A DNA stretch of 64,000 bases from Arthrobacter sp. Hiyo8. Lineage in GTDB: Bacteria > Actinomycetota > Actinomycetes > Actinomycetales > Micrococcaceae. The stretch covers positions 2,232,001-2,296,000 of the forward strand of contig AP014719.1 in the NCBI GenBank assembly GCA_001549895.1. The letters run 5' to 3'. The notes beneath the pieces were generated by a model. The model did no database searches and was not told the DNA's origin. It worked only from the letters and a program-made list of their open reading frames with translations. The stretch's first letter is position 1. Every line of letters begins with the position of its first letter. Made by a program: the position numbers and the translations under genes. This document shows, piece by piece, positions 30,269-40,544 of this stretch.

Positions 30269-31221
30269 TCAAGGCAGTGACCCCAAGTAGGCCGCGATAT
30301 CCGACTCGCTGGCCTTGAGCTGTTCGAGATCACCCGCCAGGAAACCCTCCACGATCCGAGGATCGACGTAGGCTGCCCTCGCCACCGTTGGCGTGTTGCC
30401 GAGAAGTTCGGCGGTTTGCTTGATTGCTTCGAGGACTCGTTTGCGGGCAGGCACTTTTGAAGCCGGGCCTGCGAGCGCCATTCCGGCCGCTGCAGTGCCT
30501 TTCCACGTGCGGAAGTCCTTGGCCGTGTAGTCGCCGCCGGTGATGTGGCGAAGGTACTCGTTGACCATCGCGGCATTCAGGGAGACGCTTCCCTCACCAT
30601 TCTGGAAGACCAGTAGGGGCTCCTTGCCTGGCCTGCCTGCCAAGGGTCCGAGGAATCGGGCGAGCACCGGGTCCTCGATGGTGGAATCCCAGGTTTGGCC
30701 GCTTTTCCCCGGGAAATGCAGGGAGACCGTTTCCCCGTTGACCTTCACGTGTCTGCACCTCAGCGTGGTGAGCCCGTATGAGCCGTTGCGGCGCGCGTAG
30801 CCATCGGAACCAACGCGCAAGGCACCGAGATCCATGAGCCGTACGGCCGCGGCCAACGTTTTAGTCTTCTCGGAAGGTGACTCCCGCAGATGCCTGGAGA
30901 CCAGGCGGCGCGCCTGCGGCAGGATGGACCCAAGCCGCGCGGCCGGGCGAACTTTTCAGTATCCTGGCGGGCACGCCACTCCGGATGGTAGATGTATTGG
31001 CTACGTCCGGCGTCGTCCACTCCCATTGCCTGGATATGTCCGTTCTCGAACGGACATATCCAGACATCGGCCCATGCAGGAGGTATCGCCATCGCGTCGA
31101 GGCGTTTGCGCTCCCCGCCCGAAATAAGCGATCCGTCCGGGTGGTAGTAGCTGAATCCGCGGCCGGACCTTCGCCGGGAAATGCCCGGAGTGCCCGGTTT
31201 ACTGCGGCGGAGCCGTGGCAT
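30269..31221 (-). CDS. DNA topoisomerase IB, frameshifted
   Basis: About 318 residues, the small bacterial poxvirus-type enzyme. The N-terminal domain has GRGFSYYHPDGSLISG and IPPAWADVWICPFENGHIQA. The catalytic domain has LRCRHVKVNGETV, DFRTWKGT with the active Arg, and the nucleophilic Tyr in ARAAYVDPRIVEGFL. It relaxes supercoils by a 3'-phosphotyrosine intermediate. One missing G at about 30950 splits it. It lies 24 bp downstream of the Dps gene and may be co-transcribed. Confidence 0.9.
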
Positions 31222-31245
31222 GCACTGACGCCGTTCGCCGGGTTC

Positions 31246-31725
31246 CTAGGCTTCCTGTGGATCTGCCACGGACGCACTGGCCGACATGATCTCGGCACTG
31301 ATCATCCAAGCGAGCTGCTCCAAACGGGCAATGAACGCGTGGAGCAGGTCCGCCGTCGTGGGGTCTTCTTCGTCTACTGCGTCGTGGACATCACGCATGG
31401 TCTGGACCGTCCGCTCCAGGCGATCGGTGATCAGCTTCACGGCGTCCTTGGTTTTGGTCAATCCAGCGGGGAATTGCTCCAGCCTTGTTGAGGCGGCGAT
31501 GGTGGTGCTCCGGCCATCGGGAAGGGCATGGAGCGCCCGCATCCTTTCGGCGGTTTCGTCGGCGAACTCCCGGGCGGCTGCGACGAGTTCGTCGAGCTGC
31601 AGGTGCAAGTCCCGGAAATTGGGGCCAACAATGTTCCAATGGGCCTGTTTTCCTTGGAGCTGGAGTTCAATGAGATCCGTCAGGACCAACTGGAGGTTAT
31701 CTGCCAGGGTTTGCGATGCTTTCAC
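31246..31725 (-). CDS. dps: Dps family DNA-protection/ferritin-like protein
   Basis: 159 residues, intact. The ferroxidase signature is KQAHWNIVGPNFRDLHLQLDELV, with the His, Asp and Glu ligands in usual places, followed by the long helices of a four-helix bundle (TKDAVKLITDRLERTVQTMRD). Dps dodecamers bind DNA and oxidise iron with peroxide, protecting DNA in starvation. The promoter side carries two 15-bp direct repeats at 31817-31856. Confidence 0.93.
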   Translation of the reverse strand: MKASQTLADNLQLVLTDLIELQLQGKQAHWNIVGPNFRDLHLQLDELVAAAREFADETAERMRALHALPDGRSTTIAASTRLEQFPAGLTKTKDAVKLITDRLERTVQTMRDVHDAVDEEDPTTADLLHAFIARLEQLAWMISAEIMSASASVADPQEA

Positions 31726-32055
31726 GTTTTCTCCTCCTAAACGACCGTCCGATGCGAGCGCAGGAAACCTGCGCTCGACCTTCCGTTTAGCCTACGACGA
31801 TATCCAAAAATCTTTGTAAGCGTACTTAGTACTTGATTTGATAAGGGTGCTTAGTAGTACCATGGAGGAAGTCGATGCCGGTTCTTACCGGACGAAAACC
31901 CTGAAAATCCGGGGCGGTATCACTACAGCAAGACCTTGCACGGGGCCTTCGGGCCTGGCGGGGAACAACGGTTCGCAAGCGAACTGACAACCGAATACAT
32001 CGCAAGGGACCCGGGCGCTTGCCAGCGGTCCCGCTGAAGTAAGGAATGTGTCATT
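31726..32055. other. intergenic region between divergent dps and the small membrane protein
   Basis: 330 bp with no convincing gene. It holds the direct repeats at 31817-31856. A 41-codon frame from ATG 31861 has no recognisable product. Confidence 0.5.
31817..31856. repeat. two 15-bp direct repeats in the dps upstream region
   Basis: TAAGCGTACTTAGTA (31817-31831) and TAAGGGTGCTTAGTA (31842-31856) match at 13 of 15 positions and start 25 bp apart. They are possible sites for a regulator of dps or of the divergent small-protein genes. Confidence 0.5.
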
Positions 32056-32226
32056 GTGAACACTCTTCTGATCATTGCAGGCGTTGTGGCAATCGTTCTT
32101 CTGCTCGTCGGCGGCTTCTCGCAGGCCGTGAGCTGGCTCCTTTGGGTCGGCGTGGTCCTCCTGATTGTCGCGGCCATCGGCTGGCTCCTTAGCTTCATGT
32201 CCGGCCGCAGGTCACACGGAGTTTGA
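32056..32226 (+). CDS. small two-segment membrane protein
   Basis: 56 residues from a GTG with AAGGA about 10 bases upstream. Two hydrophobic stretches, LLIIAGVVAIVLLLVGGF and WLLWVGVVLLIVAAIGWLL, lead to a basic tail. It resembles the small hydrophobic proteins often found beside CsbD genes. A hairpin follows at 32247-32267. Confidence 0.65.
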   Translation: MNTLLIIAGVVAIVLLLVGGFSQAVSWLLWVGVVLLIVAAIGWLLSFMSGRRSHGV

Positions 32227-32246
32227 CCGGCAACTGCAGTGAGGAC

Positions 32247-32267
32247 GCCTGGCCCTGTCGGCCAGGC
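32247..32267 (+). terminator. short hairpin between the small membrane protein and csbD
   Basis: GCCTGGCC and GGCCAGGC form a perfect 8-bp stem with loop CTGTC. There is no U-run, so it may be an attenuator or an RNA stabiliser. Confidence 0.45.
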
Positions 32268-32322
32268 CCCACACCGTTTGGCGAATCGAAGAAAGTCCCT
32301 TTACCAGCAAAGGAGTACGTCC

Positions 32323-32499
32323 ATGGGTGCAGATGACAAGATCCAGAACGCCGGAGAAAAGCTTGCAGGCAAATCCAAGGAAGCGGCTGGAAAGCTGACG
32401 GGTAACGAGAGACTCGAAGCCGAAGGCAAGATGGATCAGAGCAAGAGCGACCTGAAATCGGCCGGTGAAAAGGTCAAGGACGCTTTCAAGAAGGATTAA
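32323..32499 (+). CDS. CsbD family stress-response protein
   Basis: 58 residues. The family pattern is complete: DKIQNAGEKLAGKSKEAAGKLTG, then a charged helix ending GEKVKDAFKKD. CsbD-like proteins are abundant general-stress proteins of unknown mechanism. The ATG at 32323 has AAAGGAG 7 bases upstream. A strong hairpin follows. Confidence 0.9.
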   Translation: MGADDKIQNAGEKLAGKSKEAAGKLTGNERLEAEGKMDQSKSDLKSAGEKVKDAFKKD

Positions 32500-32507
32500 A
32501 TCCGCTC

Positions 32508-32544
32508 GAAGTGCGGCTTCCGCCTCGCGCGGGAGCCGCACTTC
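32508..32544 (+). terminator. hairpin behind csbD
   Basis: GAAGTGCGGCTTCCGC (32508-32523) and GCGGGAGCCGCACTTC (32529-32544) pair at 15 of 16 positions around a 5-base loop. There is no long U-run. Confidence 0.6.
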
Positions 32545-32565
32545 CTGGTTCAAGGAGTTAAGTCG

Positions 32566-32994
32566 ATGCCGACTATCTCTGACCCGCTTGTTCCCAACGG
32601 CGCGCCCCTCCCCAAAGGGGAACGAATCTGGTGCGGCCATTGCGGCACCGCCGAGTACGTGATTCTCGATTCCATCGAGCCCCTGAAGCCACCGTCGGCA
32701 GAGTTCGTGGATGTCGCCTACACCTGCGTGGAATGCGATATGTTCTACGCCCATGCCGCGACATTCCAGGACGTCGCAGCCATCCTGAACCAGCGAGGCA
32801 CGGTGTCAGGTGTGCTGCAATTCGGCGGCGAATACATCCACTGCGGCGAACCCATGAAGATCTCAGGAACCGGATTCCACAGCGTGTATGCACCGGTGTC
32901 CACCGAAGACCCCGCCGTCGACCTTCTCGACGTGTACCTGGCCACAAAGGTGTTGCAGTGCCGCTGCGGGTTCCGGATGGAGCTTCCGTCCTAG
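32566..32994 (+). CDS. uncharacterised CxxC zinc-ribbon-like protein, copy 2
   Basis: 142 residues, intact. [42 protein letters not shown] and a final [12 protein letters not shown] keep the same cysteine layout as the gene at 23417-23847. YIHCGEPM adds one more Cys, also present in copy 1 as YFHCSEPL. Metal binding is likely. GGAG stands about 8 bases upstream. Both copies sit beside small stress-type genes. No function can be assigned. Confidence 0.72.
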   Translation: MPTISDPLVPNGAPLPKGERIWCGHCGTAEYVILDSIEPLKPPSAEFVDVAYTCVECDMFYAHAATFQDVAAILNQRGTVSGVLQFGGEYIHCGEPMKISGTGFHSVYAPVSTEDPAVDLLDVYLATKVLQCRCGFRMELPS

Positions 32995-33021
32995 CCCGGA
33001 TCTTGACCAAAGGAGGATCGC

Positions 33022-33286
33022 ATGCCAAACAAGAAGAATCCCAGCCTCAAGTCCGGAACTCTACGAAAGCCTCCGTGAGGATGGCGCCTCGAAGGAAAAG
33101 GCCGCGAGGATCTCGAATGCCGCTGCCAAGGAGGGCCGCAAGGAAATCGGCCGACGCGGCGGCACCTCGGGCGACTATGAAGACTGGACTGTGCCCCAAT
33201 TGAAGTCCCGGGCGAAGGAACTGGGGCTCACAGGGTACTCAAGCAAGAAGAAATCCGAGCTGATCTCTGCGTTGCGAAACCACTAG
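33022..33286 (+). CDS. small Rho-N/SAP-like domain protein, frameshifted
   Basis: About 88 residues. [10 protein letters not shown] is separated by a break at about 33050 from [20 protein letters not shown]. The C-terminal 35 residues, [19 protein letters not shown] and [11 protein letters not shown], match a Rho N-terminal or SAP-like nucleic-acid-binding fold. AAAGGAGG precedes the ATG. Here the repair needs two added bases or one removed. It may bind DNA or RNA under stress. Confidence 0.65.
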
Positions 33287-33369
33287 GCCATTCATGGGAC
33301 ATGTGCCTTGCTCCGGCGCAGGCCACTTGGAGCATGCCCAGCTTTCACGAAGCGCACGACGGCGGCGCG

Positions 33370-34259
33370 TCAGGCTTTCTTGACCCTCGCCCTCGGCTTG
33401 CTGGCCGCCTTGGCTGTGGCGCCGTCGTCGGACCCTTCAGCGGAGGACTCGTCGGACGAGCCGGCAGACGCTTTGCCGCGCTTCTTGTCGAGACTCCGTT
33501 TGAGGGCTTCCATGAGGTCGATGACCTCGCCACCTTCCCCTTCGCTGGCTGCCACACCGAACGTCTCCTCGGTGTCGATGGAGTCGCCCTTTTCGAGTTT
33601 GGCCGCGATGAGTTGGCGCAATTGAACTTGGTAGTTGTCGGTGTATTGCTCGGGCTCGAAGTCGCGCGCCATGGAATCCACCAGGGCCGAGGACATCTCA
33701 AGTTCCTTGTCCGAGATCTTGACGTCGGTTTCCAGCGAAGGGAAGTTTGCTTCGCGGACTTCGTCGTCCCAGAGCAGGGATTGCAGCATCAGCACATCGC
33801 CCCGTACCCGCAGTGCGCCCAGCCTGGTCTTCTGCCGGAGGGCGTACTGCACAATGGCCACGCGTTCGGTGTCCTGCAAAGTGCGCAGAAGAAGCATGTA
33901 GGCCTTGGGCGACTTGGAATCCGGCTCGAGATAATAGGGCCGCTCGTACATGATGGGGTCCAACTGCTCAGCTGGAACGAACTCCACAACCTCGATTTCG
34001 CGGCTGCTCTCCGCAGGCAGCGACTTCAAATCGGCCGCCGACAGCACCACGGTGCGGCCTTCCTCTTCGTAGGCCTTGTCGATATCCTCGTAATCCACAA
34101 CAGAGGCGCAGATTTCGCACTTCCGCTGGTAACGGATTCGGCCCCGTCCTTGTTGTGGACCTGGTGGAGACTGACATCGTGGTCCTCGGTGGCGCTGTAG
34201 AGCTTGACGGGTACGTTGACCAGCCCGAACGCGATAGAACCCTTCCATATGGCCCTCAT
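33370..34259 (-). CDS. ku: Ku protein of non-homologous end joining, frameshifted
   Basis: About 297 residues. The start MRAIWKGSIAFGLVNVPVKLYSA is the bacterial Ku signature. The core contains CEICASVVDYEDIDKAYE, VVEFVPAEQLDPIMYERPYY and VQYALRQKTRLGAL. The C-terminus is Lys/Ser/Ala-rich (SKPRARVKKA), as in many actinobacterial Ku tails. One missing C at about 34139 splits it. Homodimers thread onto DNA ends and recruit LigD, which is encoded divergently 38 bp away. Confidence 0.92.
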
Positions 34260-34297
34260 GCACTAAGTGAACATCACAACACGGCGGAGGTGAAGAG

Positions 34298-36843
34298 GTG
34301 GCAACCAGCCAGAAGGAACGCGTCAACGTTGAAGGCCATGAACTGACGCTCACCAACCTGGGCAAAATCATCTACCCGGAGACTGGCACCACCAAGGCCG
34401 AAGTGCTCGAATACTATGCCGCCGTTGCCCCGTTCCTGATCCCGGCTGCCGCCAACCGGCCCGCCACACGGAAGCGCTGGGTCCACGGAGTAGGGACCAC
34501 GTCGGATCCCGGGCCTATGTTCTTCCAGAAGAACCTGGACGACTCCACGCCGTCATGGGTTCCCCGGGTCACCATCCAGCACAGGGAACACAGCAACGTT
34601 TATCCGCTCGTCAACAACCTCGCCACGCTCACGTGGCTGGCCCAGATTGCAGCCTTGGAAATCCACGTGCCGCAATGGCAAGTGGACGCCGACGGGACCA
34701 TGCTGCCGCCGGACCGCCTTGTCCTGGACCTCGACCCCGGTCCCGGCACCGGCCTTTCCGAATGCGTCGAAGTCGCCAAGTTGGCTCGCAGCATCCTGCA
34801 GGACATCGGCCTCGATCCGGTTCCTGTGACGAGCGGCAGCAAAGGGATCCATCTCTACGCCGGACTGGATGGCACCCGCAAATGGGAGCAGGTCTCCGCG
34901 TTCGCGCACGAATTGGCGCGCTCGCTTGAGGCCGACCATCCGGACCTCGTGGTCAGCGACATGAAGAAAACCCTGCGCAACGGCAAGGTGCTGGTGGATT
35001 GGAGCCAGAACAGCGGGAACAAGACCACCATCGTGCCGTACTCCCTCCGCGGTCGGGCCCACCCCATGGTCGCCGCCCGAGGACGTGGCGCGAACTCGCC
35101 TCCCCCAAGCTCGAGCATCTGGACTTCACGGCCGTCATGGAGCGCGTCAAAGAGGGAAAGGACCCCTTCGCCGCGGTGGCGGGCGGGCACGCCACTTCGC
35201 ACTCGAACGGGGGTTCCAGAACCAAGAACGACGACGGCGGCCCGCCCCACTCGCACCGCGCGGGCACCGGCGCGGCCGGCGTCAGCACCGCCGTCGGGGG
35301 CGCGGCCTTGAACCCTCGGCTGGCCAGCTACGTGGACAAGCGCGATCCGCAGCGGACCCCCGAACCGTTTCCCGCCGTCGAGCACCAAGCCGGTTCGCGC
35401 CCCCTCCAGTCCGACGCGGAACCCAATCCGCCCGGCGGAATTTTCGTCATCCAGGAGCACCATGCCCGCCGTTTCCACCTGGATTTCCGGCTGGAGCACA
35501 ACGGCGTCCTGGCGTCGTGGCCTTGCCGCGGGGCGTGCCCGACACTCCGGACAAGAACCACCTCGCGGTGCGCACGGAGGACCACCCGATGGAGTATGCG
35601 CAATTCGCGGGCATCATTCCGAAGGGCGAATACGGTGCCGGGACGGTCAGCATCTGGGACAGCGGCGAGTTCGAGTGCGAAAAATGGCGCGACGGCAAGG
35701 AAGTCATCGCTACCCTCACCGGAAAGCCCGGCGGCGGATTGCACGGGACCCGCCGCTTCGCGCTCATCCACACCGGGGAGTCGCCGTCGCAATGGCTGAT
35801 CCACCTGATGAAGGACAAACCGGGCCATCGGACGGTGCTGTTGCCTGACTCCCGGCCCCAACCGATCGGGACCCCCAGCTACGCGCCCATGCTCGCAACC
35901 TCCGGGACAACCGCCGATGTCTCCTCCGGCGACTGGCTGTTTGAGCTCAAGTGGGACGGTTTCCGGGCGATCGTTTCAGGCTCGGGCGGCAAGATCAGGT
36001 TGACCAGCCGCTCGGGGATCGACATGACACCCACCTACCCCGAACTGGCGGATCCGCGCTATTGGCCTGACCACGACTTCGTGGCAGATGGCGAAATCGT
36101 CGCACTCAGCAAGAACGGCCGGCCCAGCTTCGAGCTGCTCCAGAAGCGGATGAACCTCTTCAAACCCGGCGACGTCGAACGTGCCCGGGCCGCGGTCCCC
36201 GTGCAGCTCATGGTGTTCGATCTCCTGTACGACGCCGGGTCCCAAGGCGGTGCCGACCTCACCTCCCTGCCGCTCAGCGAGCGCCGGGAAAAGCTAGCGG
36301 AGTTCCGCGCCAAGCTGCCGGCCCAGGGCTCCCCTATCCATGTGTCCGAGATCCTGGAACATGACCTTGACGACATCCTGGCCACTGCCGGCGAGCTTGG
36401 CTTGGAGGGCGTCATGGCCAAGCGCGCGGATAGCCGGTACCAGCCGGGCGGCGCAGCAGGTCCTGGATCAAGCTCAAGTTGGAACGCACGCAGGAAGTGG
36501 TGGTGGGTGGCTGGCGGCCCGGCTCCGGGGCGAGGCTGGGACCATTGGCGCGTTGCTGGTGGGGATTCCCGACGGCGACAAGCTGCGCTACGCGGGCCGG
36601 GTGGGCACAGGGTTCAAGGACTGGCAACTGCGCGACATCCTGAAGCGCCTGCAAGGTCTCGATCGCCCGGACTCTCCGTTCCACGACATCCCGGCCGAGG
36701 ACGCCGCCACGGCGCACTGGGTTTCGCCCGAGCTCGTGGGAGAGGTGACGTTCGGCGATTGGACCGGCGCCGAGAGAATGCGCCATCCCGTCTGGCGCGG
36801 CTGGCGCCCCGACAAGTCTCCCGACGACGTCGAGCGCGCATAA
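34298..36843 (+). CDS. ligD: multifunctional DNA ligase D, frameshifted
   Basis: About 850 residues in the order polymerase, phosphoesterase, ligase. The primase-polymerase part (1-290) has [13 protein letters not shown] with catalytic Asp residues and [13 protein letters not shown]. The phosphoesterase (about 350-520) has [19 protein letters not shown] and [16 protein letters not shown]. The ATP-dependent ligase has [11 protein letters not shown] (adenylated Lys) and [16 protein letters not shown]. Breaks at about 35081, 35522, 36455 and 36535 each need one base. GTG start with GGAGG 7 bases upstream. It repairs double-strand breaks with Ku. Confidence 0.92.
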
Positions 36844-36877
36844 CCCAGGCCCGCACGCTTACGCCTCCCGCACGTAA

Positions 36878-36953
36878 CTCAGCCCAACTAACTGGCAGCA
36901 GATGTCGTTATGAGGGCTCAGAACGACATTAAGTGCGAGTCAGTTGGGCTGAG
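36878..36953. repeat. REP-like palindromic element, copy 1
   Basis: Outer arms CTCAGCCCAACT (36878-36889) and AGTTGGGCTGAG (36942-36953) are perfect complements. Inner arms ATGTCGTT (36902-36909) and AACGACAT (36922-36929) are also perfect. It lies between the ligD end and a convergent small gene. The core recurs at 50567-50594. Confidence 0.7.
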
Positions 36954-36965
36954 GAGGGTGGGTTC

Positions 36966-37226
36966 CTAAGAGGAGTGCGGCATCTGCGGACGGCTGGTGC
37001 GGTGGACCGCGGTGACTGCCGCCTGCTGGCCTACGCGGCCGTGGCTTGCGCCGCGGTCCTTGGGGTGCTTGGCCTTGCCGCTGACGTCCGGCCAGGCCGG
37101 TCCTTGGGTCGAGCCGAGGGCCATGGCCACCGTTGCCGGGGCTGGCATGGGCGCTTTATCCATGGACTCGACCAAGTGGCTGGCCACCTCGGAGTTGATT
37201 TGTTGCTCAACGTGCTTCGCAGCCAT
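36966..37226 (-). CDS. small hypothetical protein
   Basis: 86 residues from the ATG at 37226, which has AAAGGAAG 4 bases upstream; the longer frame from 37265 has no such site. The N-terminal MAAKHVEQQINSEVASHLVESM is helical. The rest is Ala/Pro/His-rich and probably disordered. It stands 72 bp behind another small gene on the same strand. No family was recognised. Confidence 0.5.
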   Translation of the reverse strand: MAAKHVEQQINSEVASHLVESMDKAPMPAPATVAMALGSTQGPAWPDVSGKAKHPKDRGASHGRVGQQAAVTAVHRTSRPQMPHSS

Positions 37227-37298
37227 TGTTCTTCCTTTCTGCATTGAAACGAAGGGATTTTCCATACTAGGTGGGAGCGGTCCGCTTGTCTGCAGGAT

Positions 37299-37526
37299 CT
37301 ACCAGCGGACTTTCTTCTCGGACTTGGCCAGCTTGCCACTCGCCTGAGTGGGTTTGTGTCCTTTTCCGGTGCTTTGCCAGCCGTTCCCTGCCCCGCCACG
37401 GGACTTGCTGGCTAGCATCTCCTTCTGGGCGTCAGTCAGTTTCGATCTGACACCGGCAGCCGGGGCGACGGTTTCCTGCGCTTCTGGTTCCTGCCCGGCG
37501 TCGGTTTCGGGTGTGTTCGGTGTCAT
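37299..37526 (-). CDS. small basic hypothetical protein
   Basis: 75 residues with AAGGAG 8 bases before the ATG. An acidic start (ETDAGQEPEAQETV) is followed by a basic C-terminal half (KGHKPTQASGKLAKSEKKVRW). It may bind nucleic acid, given its charge pattern and the ligD/Ku surroundings. No named family was recognised. Confidence 0.55.
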   Translation of the reverse strand: MTPNTPETDAGQEPEAQETVAPAAGVRSKLTDAQKEMLASKSRGGAGNGWQSTGKGHKPTQASGKLAKSEKKVRW

Positions 37527-37845
37527 GCAGCGGACTCCTTAAAGCTCTTGATGTGCCGGAGGAGGTATCGGGACGCGACGTCCGCTGCGAGACCCTGGGT
37601 CTAGTGAAAGCAACAGGAACGGCGCGGAGGCGAAGCCTCAACAGGCATGGATTTTTGTCGGTTCAAACTCAGCGGTGACCCGCTGGCCTATTCAAAAATC
37701 AGTGTTCCCATGCACCCACCCTAGACACTCCGGGCTGTGTTTGTGAACCCCGGCTTTCGTCGAAGCCGTTTCAGGCGTAGTTCCGCCTCCACCCTCGGCT
37801 AGCATGGCCCGGAGAGCACCCCTCGGTACCCCGAAAGGCTCTCCT
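37527..37845. other. intergenic region between divergent genes
   Basis: 319 bp. I see no supported gene, tRNA or strong repeat. It should contain promoters for the small gene at 37526 and for the methyltransferase. Confidence 0.5.
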
Positions 37846-38647
37846 ATGTCAGCACCCACGTTCCAGCCGTCCCATTCCGCCGTCACGGCACGGCTCCGTT
37901 CTGCCGGTTGCGTCTTCGCCGAAGAAGAGGCCCGGCTCCTGATCGCCGCGGCGCACGCTCCCGAGGAGCTTGACCGCCTGGTAGAACAACGCGTCTCGGG
38001 TTTACCCTTGAATACCTCCTGGGCTGGGCAGAGTTCTGCGGCCAACACATCGCCGTGGACCCTGGCGTCTTCGTCCCCCGGCGCCGCACGGAGTACCTCG
38101 TCCAGGCGGCGGCCCGCCTCGCCCGGCCGGGCGCCGTCGTCGTCGATCTTTGCTGTGGTTCGGGTGCCGTCGGCGCCGCTTTGCTTGCCGCGGCGGGCGG
38201 CATCGAGCTTCACGCGGCCGACGTCGACCCTCTGCGGTCTGCTGCGCCCGCCGTAACCTCGGCCCGGTGGGCGGCCAGGTGCACGAAGGCGATCTCTATT
38301 CGGCGCTGCCGGATGCTCTTCGCGGCCGGGTTGACGTCCTAGTGGCCAACGCTCCCTACGTCCCCACGGACTCGATCGGGATGATGCCGCCAGAGGCCCG
38401 ACTGCATGAACCGCGGGTGGCGCTCGACGGCGGCTCGGATGGTTTGGATGTGCAGCGCAGGATCGCTGGGGAGGCTCCGTTGTGGCTGGCTCCCGGTGGT
38501 CGGCTGCTGATCGAAACGAGCGTCCGGCAGGCCGCGACGACGGCGGCCCTGTTCGAGGACGCCGGGCTGTCCGCTCGGGTGGTCCATTCTGGAGAATTCG
38601 ATGCCACGGTGGTGTTGGGAAAACAACGGGCAATCCACCGGAAATGA
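37846..38647 (+). CDS. putative protein N5-glutamine methyltransferase (HemK/PrmC-like), frameshifted
   Basis: About 268 residues. GLPLEYLLGWAEFCG and VDPGVFVPRRRTEYLVQ are the PrmC-like N-terminal substrate region. VVDLCCGSGAVGAALLAA is the SAM site. The catalytic tetrad is NAPYVP instead of the usual NPPY, as in a side branch of the family. Breaks at about 38008 and 38235 each need one C. Start at ATG 37846 with GAAAGG upstream. PrmC modifies release factors, but the altered tetrad makes the substrate uncertain. Confidence 0.82.
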
Positions 38648-38900
38648 TCAGCAAACTGTGCGTTCCGGGGCCCTGAATCAAACAATTTGGTAACGCACCT
38701 CCGGAGCACGCCAAAATCCGCGTGATTCCGGGGCTGCAGGGGGTCCGTGGATGTCAGACATTTGTGCCCGAAAGGGCCGGAATGGCCCGAAATTCGGAGC
38801 CCAACTCTAAGATTGGGCGAATCTCGCGTAAAATTGAAACCCTGCCCAGAGCGGAGCAGCTGTATGTCGCAAGCAAATGATCTCCCTAGGAGAAACACAA

Positions 38901-40449
38901 ATGCCCACAGACCGAAGCATCACCGACTCTTCAGCAGGCGCTAGGAACGCCGCTGCAACGAGCAAGAACGCACCACGCGGTGCCTCAAAATTGAAACTTC
39001 CAACACGCCGTCGACTCAAAGTATCCGACGTCAACGTCGTTGACCAGCCCATGCTGAAAAAAGCACTCGGCGGCACGATCGTCGGCAACACGATGGAATG
39101 GTACGACGTCGGCGTGTTCGGCTACCTCATCACCACGATGGGGCCGGTCTTCCTGCCCGAGGCGGACAAGTCCGTGCAGACCCTGTTCCTGCTGGGAACA
39201 TTCGCCGCAACCTTCGTGGCACGCCCCTCGGCGGCGTTGTCTTCGGGTGGTTGGGCGACAAGGTGGGCCGCCAGAAGGTGCTCGCCACAACACTCTTGCT
39301 GATGGCGGCAAGCACCTTCGCCGTCGGACTCCTGCCCGGTTACGCACAAATCGGTATCTGGGCAGCGGCACTGCTCGTCATCCTGAAGCTTGTCCAGGGT
39401 TTCTCCACCGGCGGCGAGTACGCCGGCGCCACCACGTTCGTGAGCGAGTACGCTCCGGACAAGCGCCGCGGTTTCTTCGCGAGCTTCTTGGACATGGGCT
39501 CCTACATCGGCTTCGCCCTTGGCGCGGCGCTCGTGTCCATCCTGCAGCTCACCATCGGCCAATCGGCCATGGAGGACTGGGGCTGGCGACTGCCCTTCCT
39601 CATTGCGGGTCCGCTCGGCGTCATCGCCGTGTACTTCCGTAGCAAGATCGAGGAATCACCCCAGTTCCAAGCCACTTTGGATGCCCAGGAAGCCCTCGCC
39701 GCGGACGCCGCAGCGGGCGACGCCGCGGTAGCCAAGGGTCCCATCGGCATCGTGAAGGCTTACTGGCGCCAGATCATCCTCGCCATGATCCTAGCCGCAG
39801 CCGCCAACACGGTGGGCTACATGCTGACTTCCTACATGCCCACGTACCTGACCGAGTCCAAGGGCTACGACCCCGTTCATGGCACGCTGCTGACCATCCC
39901 CGTTTTGGTCGTCATGTCAGTCTGCATCCCGTTGACGGGCAAGCTCTCCGACCGGATCGGCCGCCGCCCGTCCTGTGGATCGGGGCCGTCAGCACGGTCG
40001 TGTTCGCTGTTCCGGCCTTCCTGCTGATCGGCATCGGCGACATTTGGTCCACGCTTGCCGGCCTGGCCCTGATCGCCTTCCCGGTCACGTTCTATATAGC
40101 CAACCTCGCCTCCGCGCTTCCGGCGCTGTTCCCGACCTCGAGCCGTTACGGGGGAATGGGCATCGCCTACAACTTCTCCGTAGCGATCTTCGGCGGCACC
40201 ACGCCATTCATTGTCGCCGCCTTGATCCAAGGCACCGGCAACGACATGATGCCCGCGTATTACCTCATGGGAACGTCCGTGGTTGGCGCAATCGCCATCT
40301 ACTTCCTGCGCGAATCCGCACAGCGGCCACTTCCGGGCTCCATGCCAAGCGTGGACACGCAGGCCGAAGCCCGCGAGCTGGTTGCCACCCAGGACACCAA
40401 CCCGTTGATCGACCTCGACGAAATGCCGTTCGACGACGGTCCCTCGTAG
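38901..40449 (+). CDS. MFS transporter, metabolite:H+ symporter (ProP/MHS) family, frameshifted
   Basis: About 516 residues with 12 expected membrane segments. GNTMEWYDVGVFGYL is the MHS opening, GWLGDKVGRQKVL the loop 2-3 motif, and FSTGGEYAGATTFVSEYAP a second family mark. Such proteins take up osmolytes, citrate or related acids with protons. Breaks at about 39229 and 39970 each need one C. ATG at 38901 with AGGAG 8 bases upstream. A strong hairpin follows. Confidence 0.88.
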
Positions 40450-40544
40450 CGGCGGATCCGGACCGGGACCCCGTTCCGGCCTAGGCACACTGCCGGTCCA
40501 GACACAGGGCGGACGGGGGCTGCGGGCGGCCCGCGTCTGCACAA

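Noticed and set aside
31861..31986. 41-codon frame upstream of the small membrane protein
   Set aside because: It starts with an ATG but has no clear ribosome site, no conserved features and ends before the next gene; coding is not supported.
37692..38714. 340-codon minus-strand open frame
   Set aside because: Pro/Arg/Ser-rich text opposite the methyltransferase, with no domain and no ribosome site.
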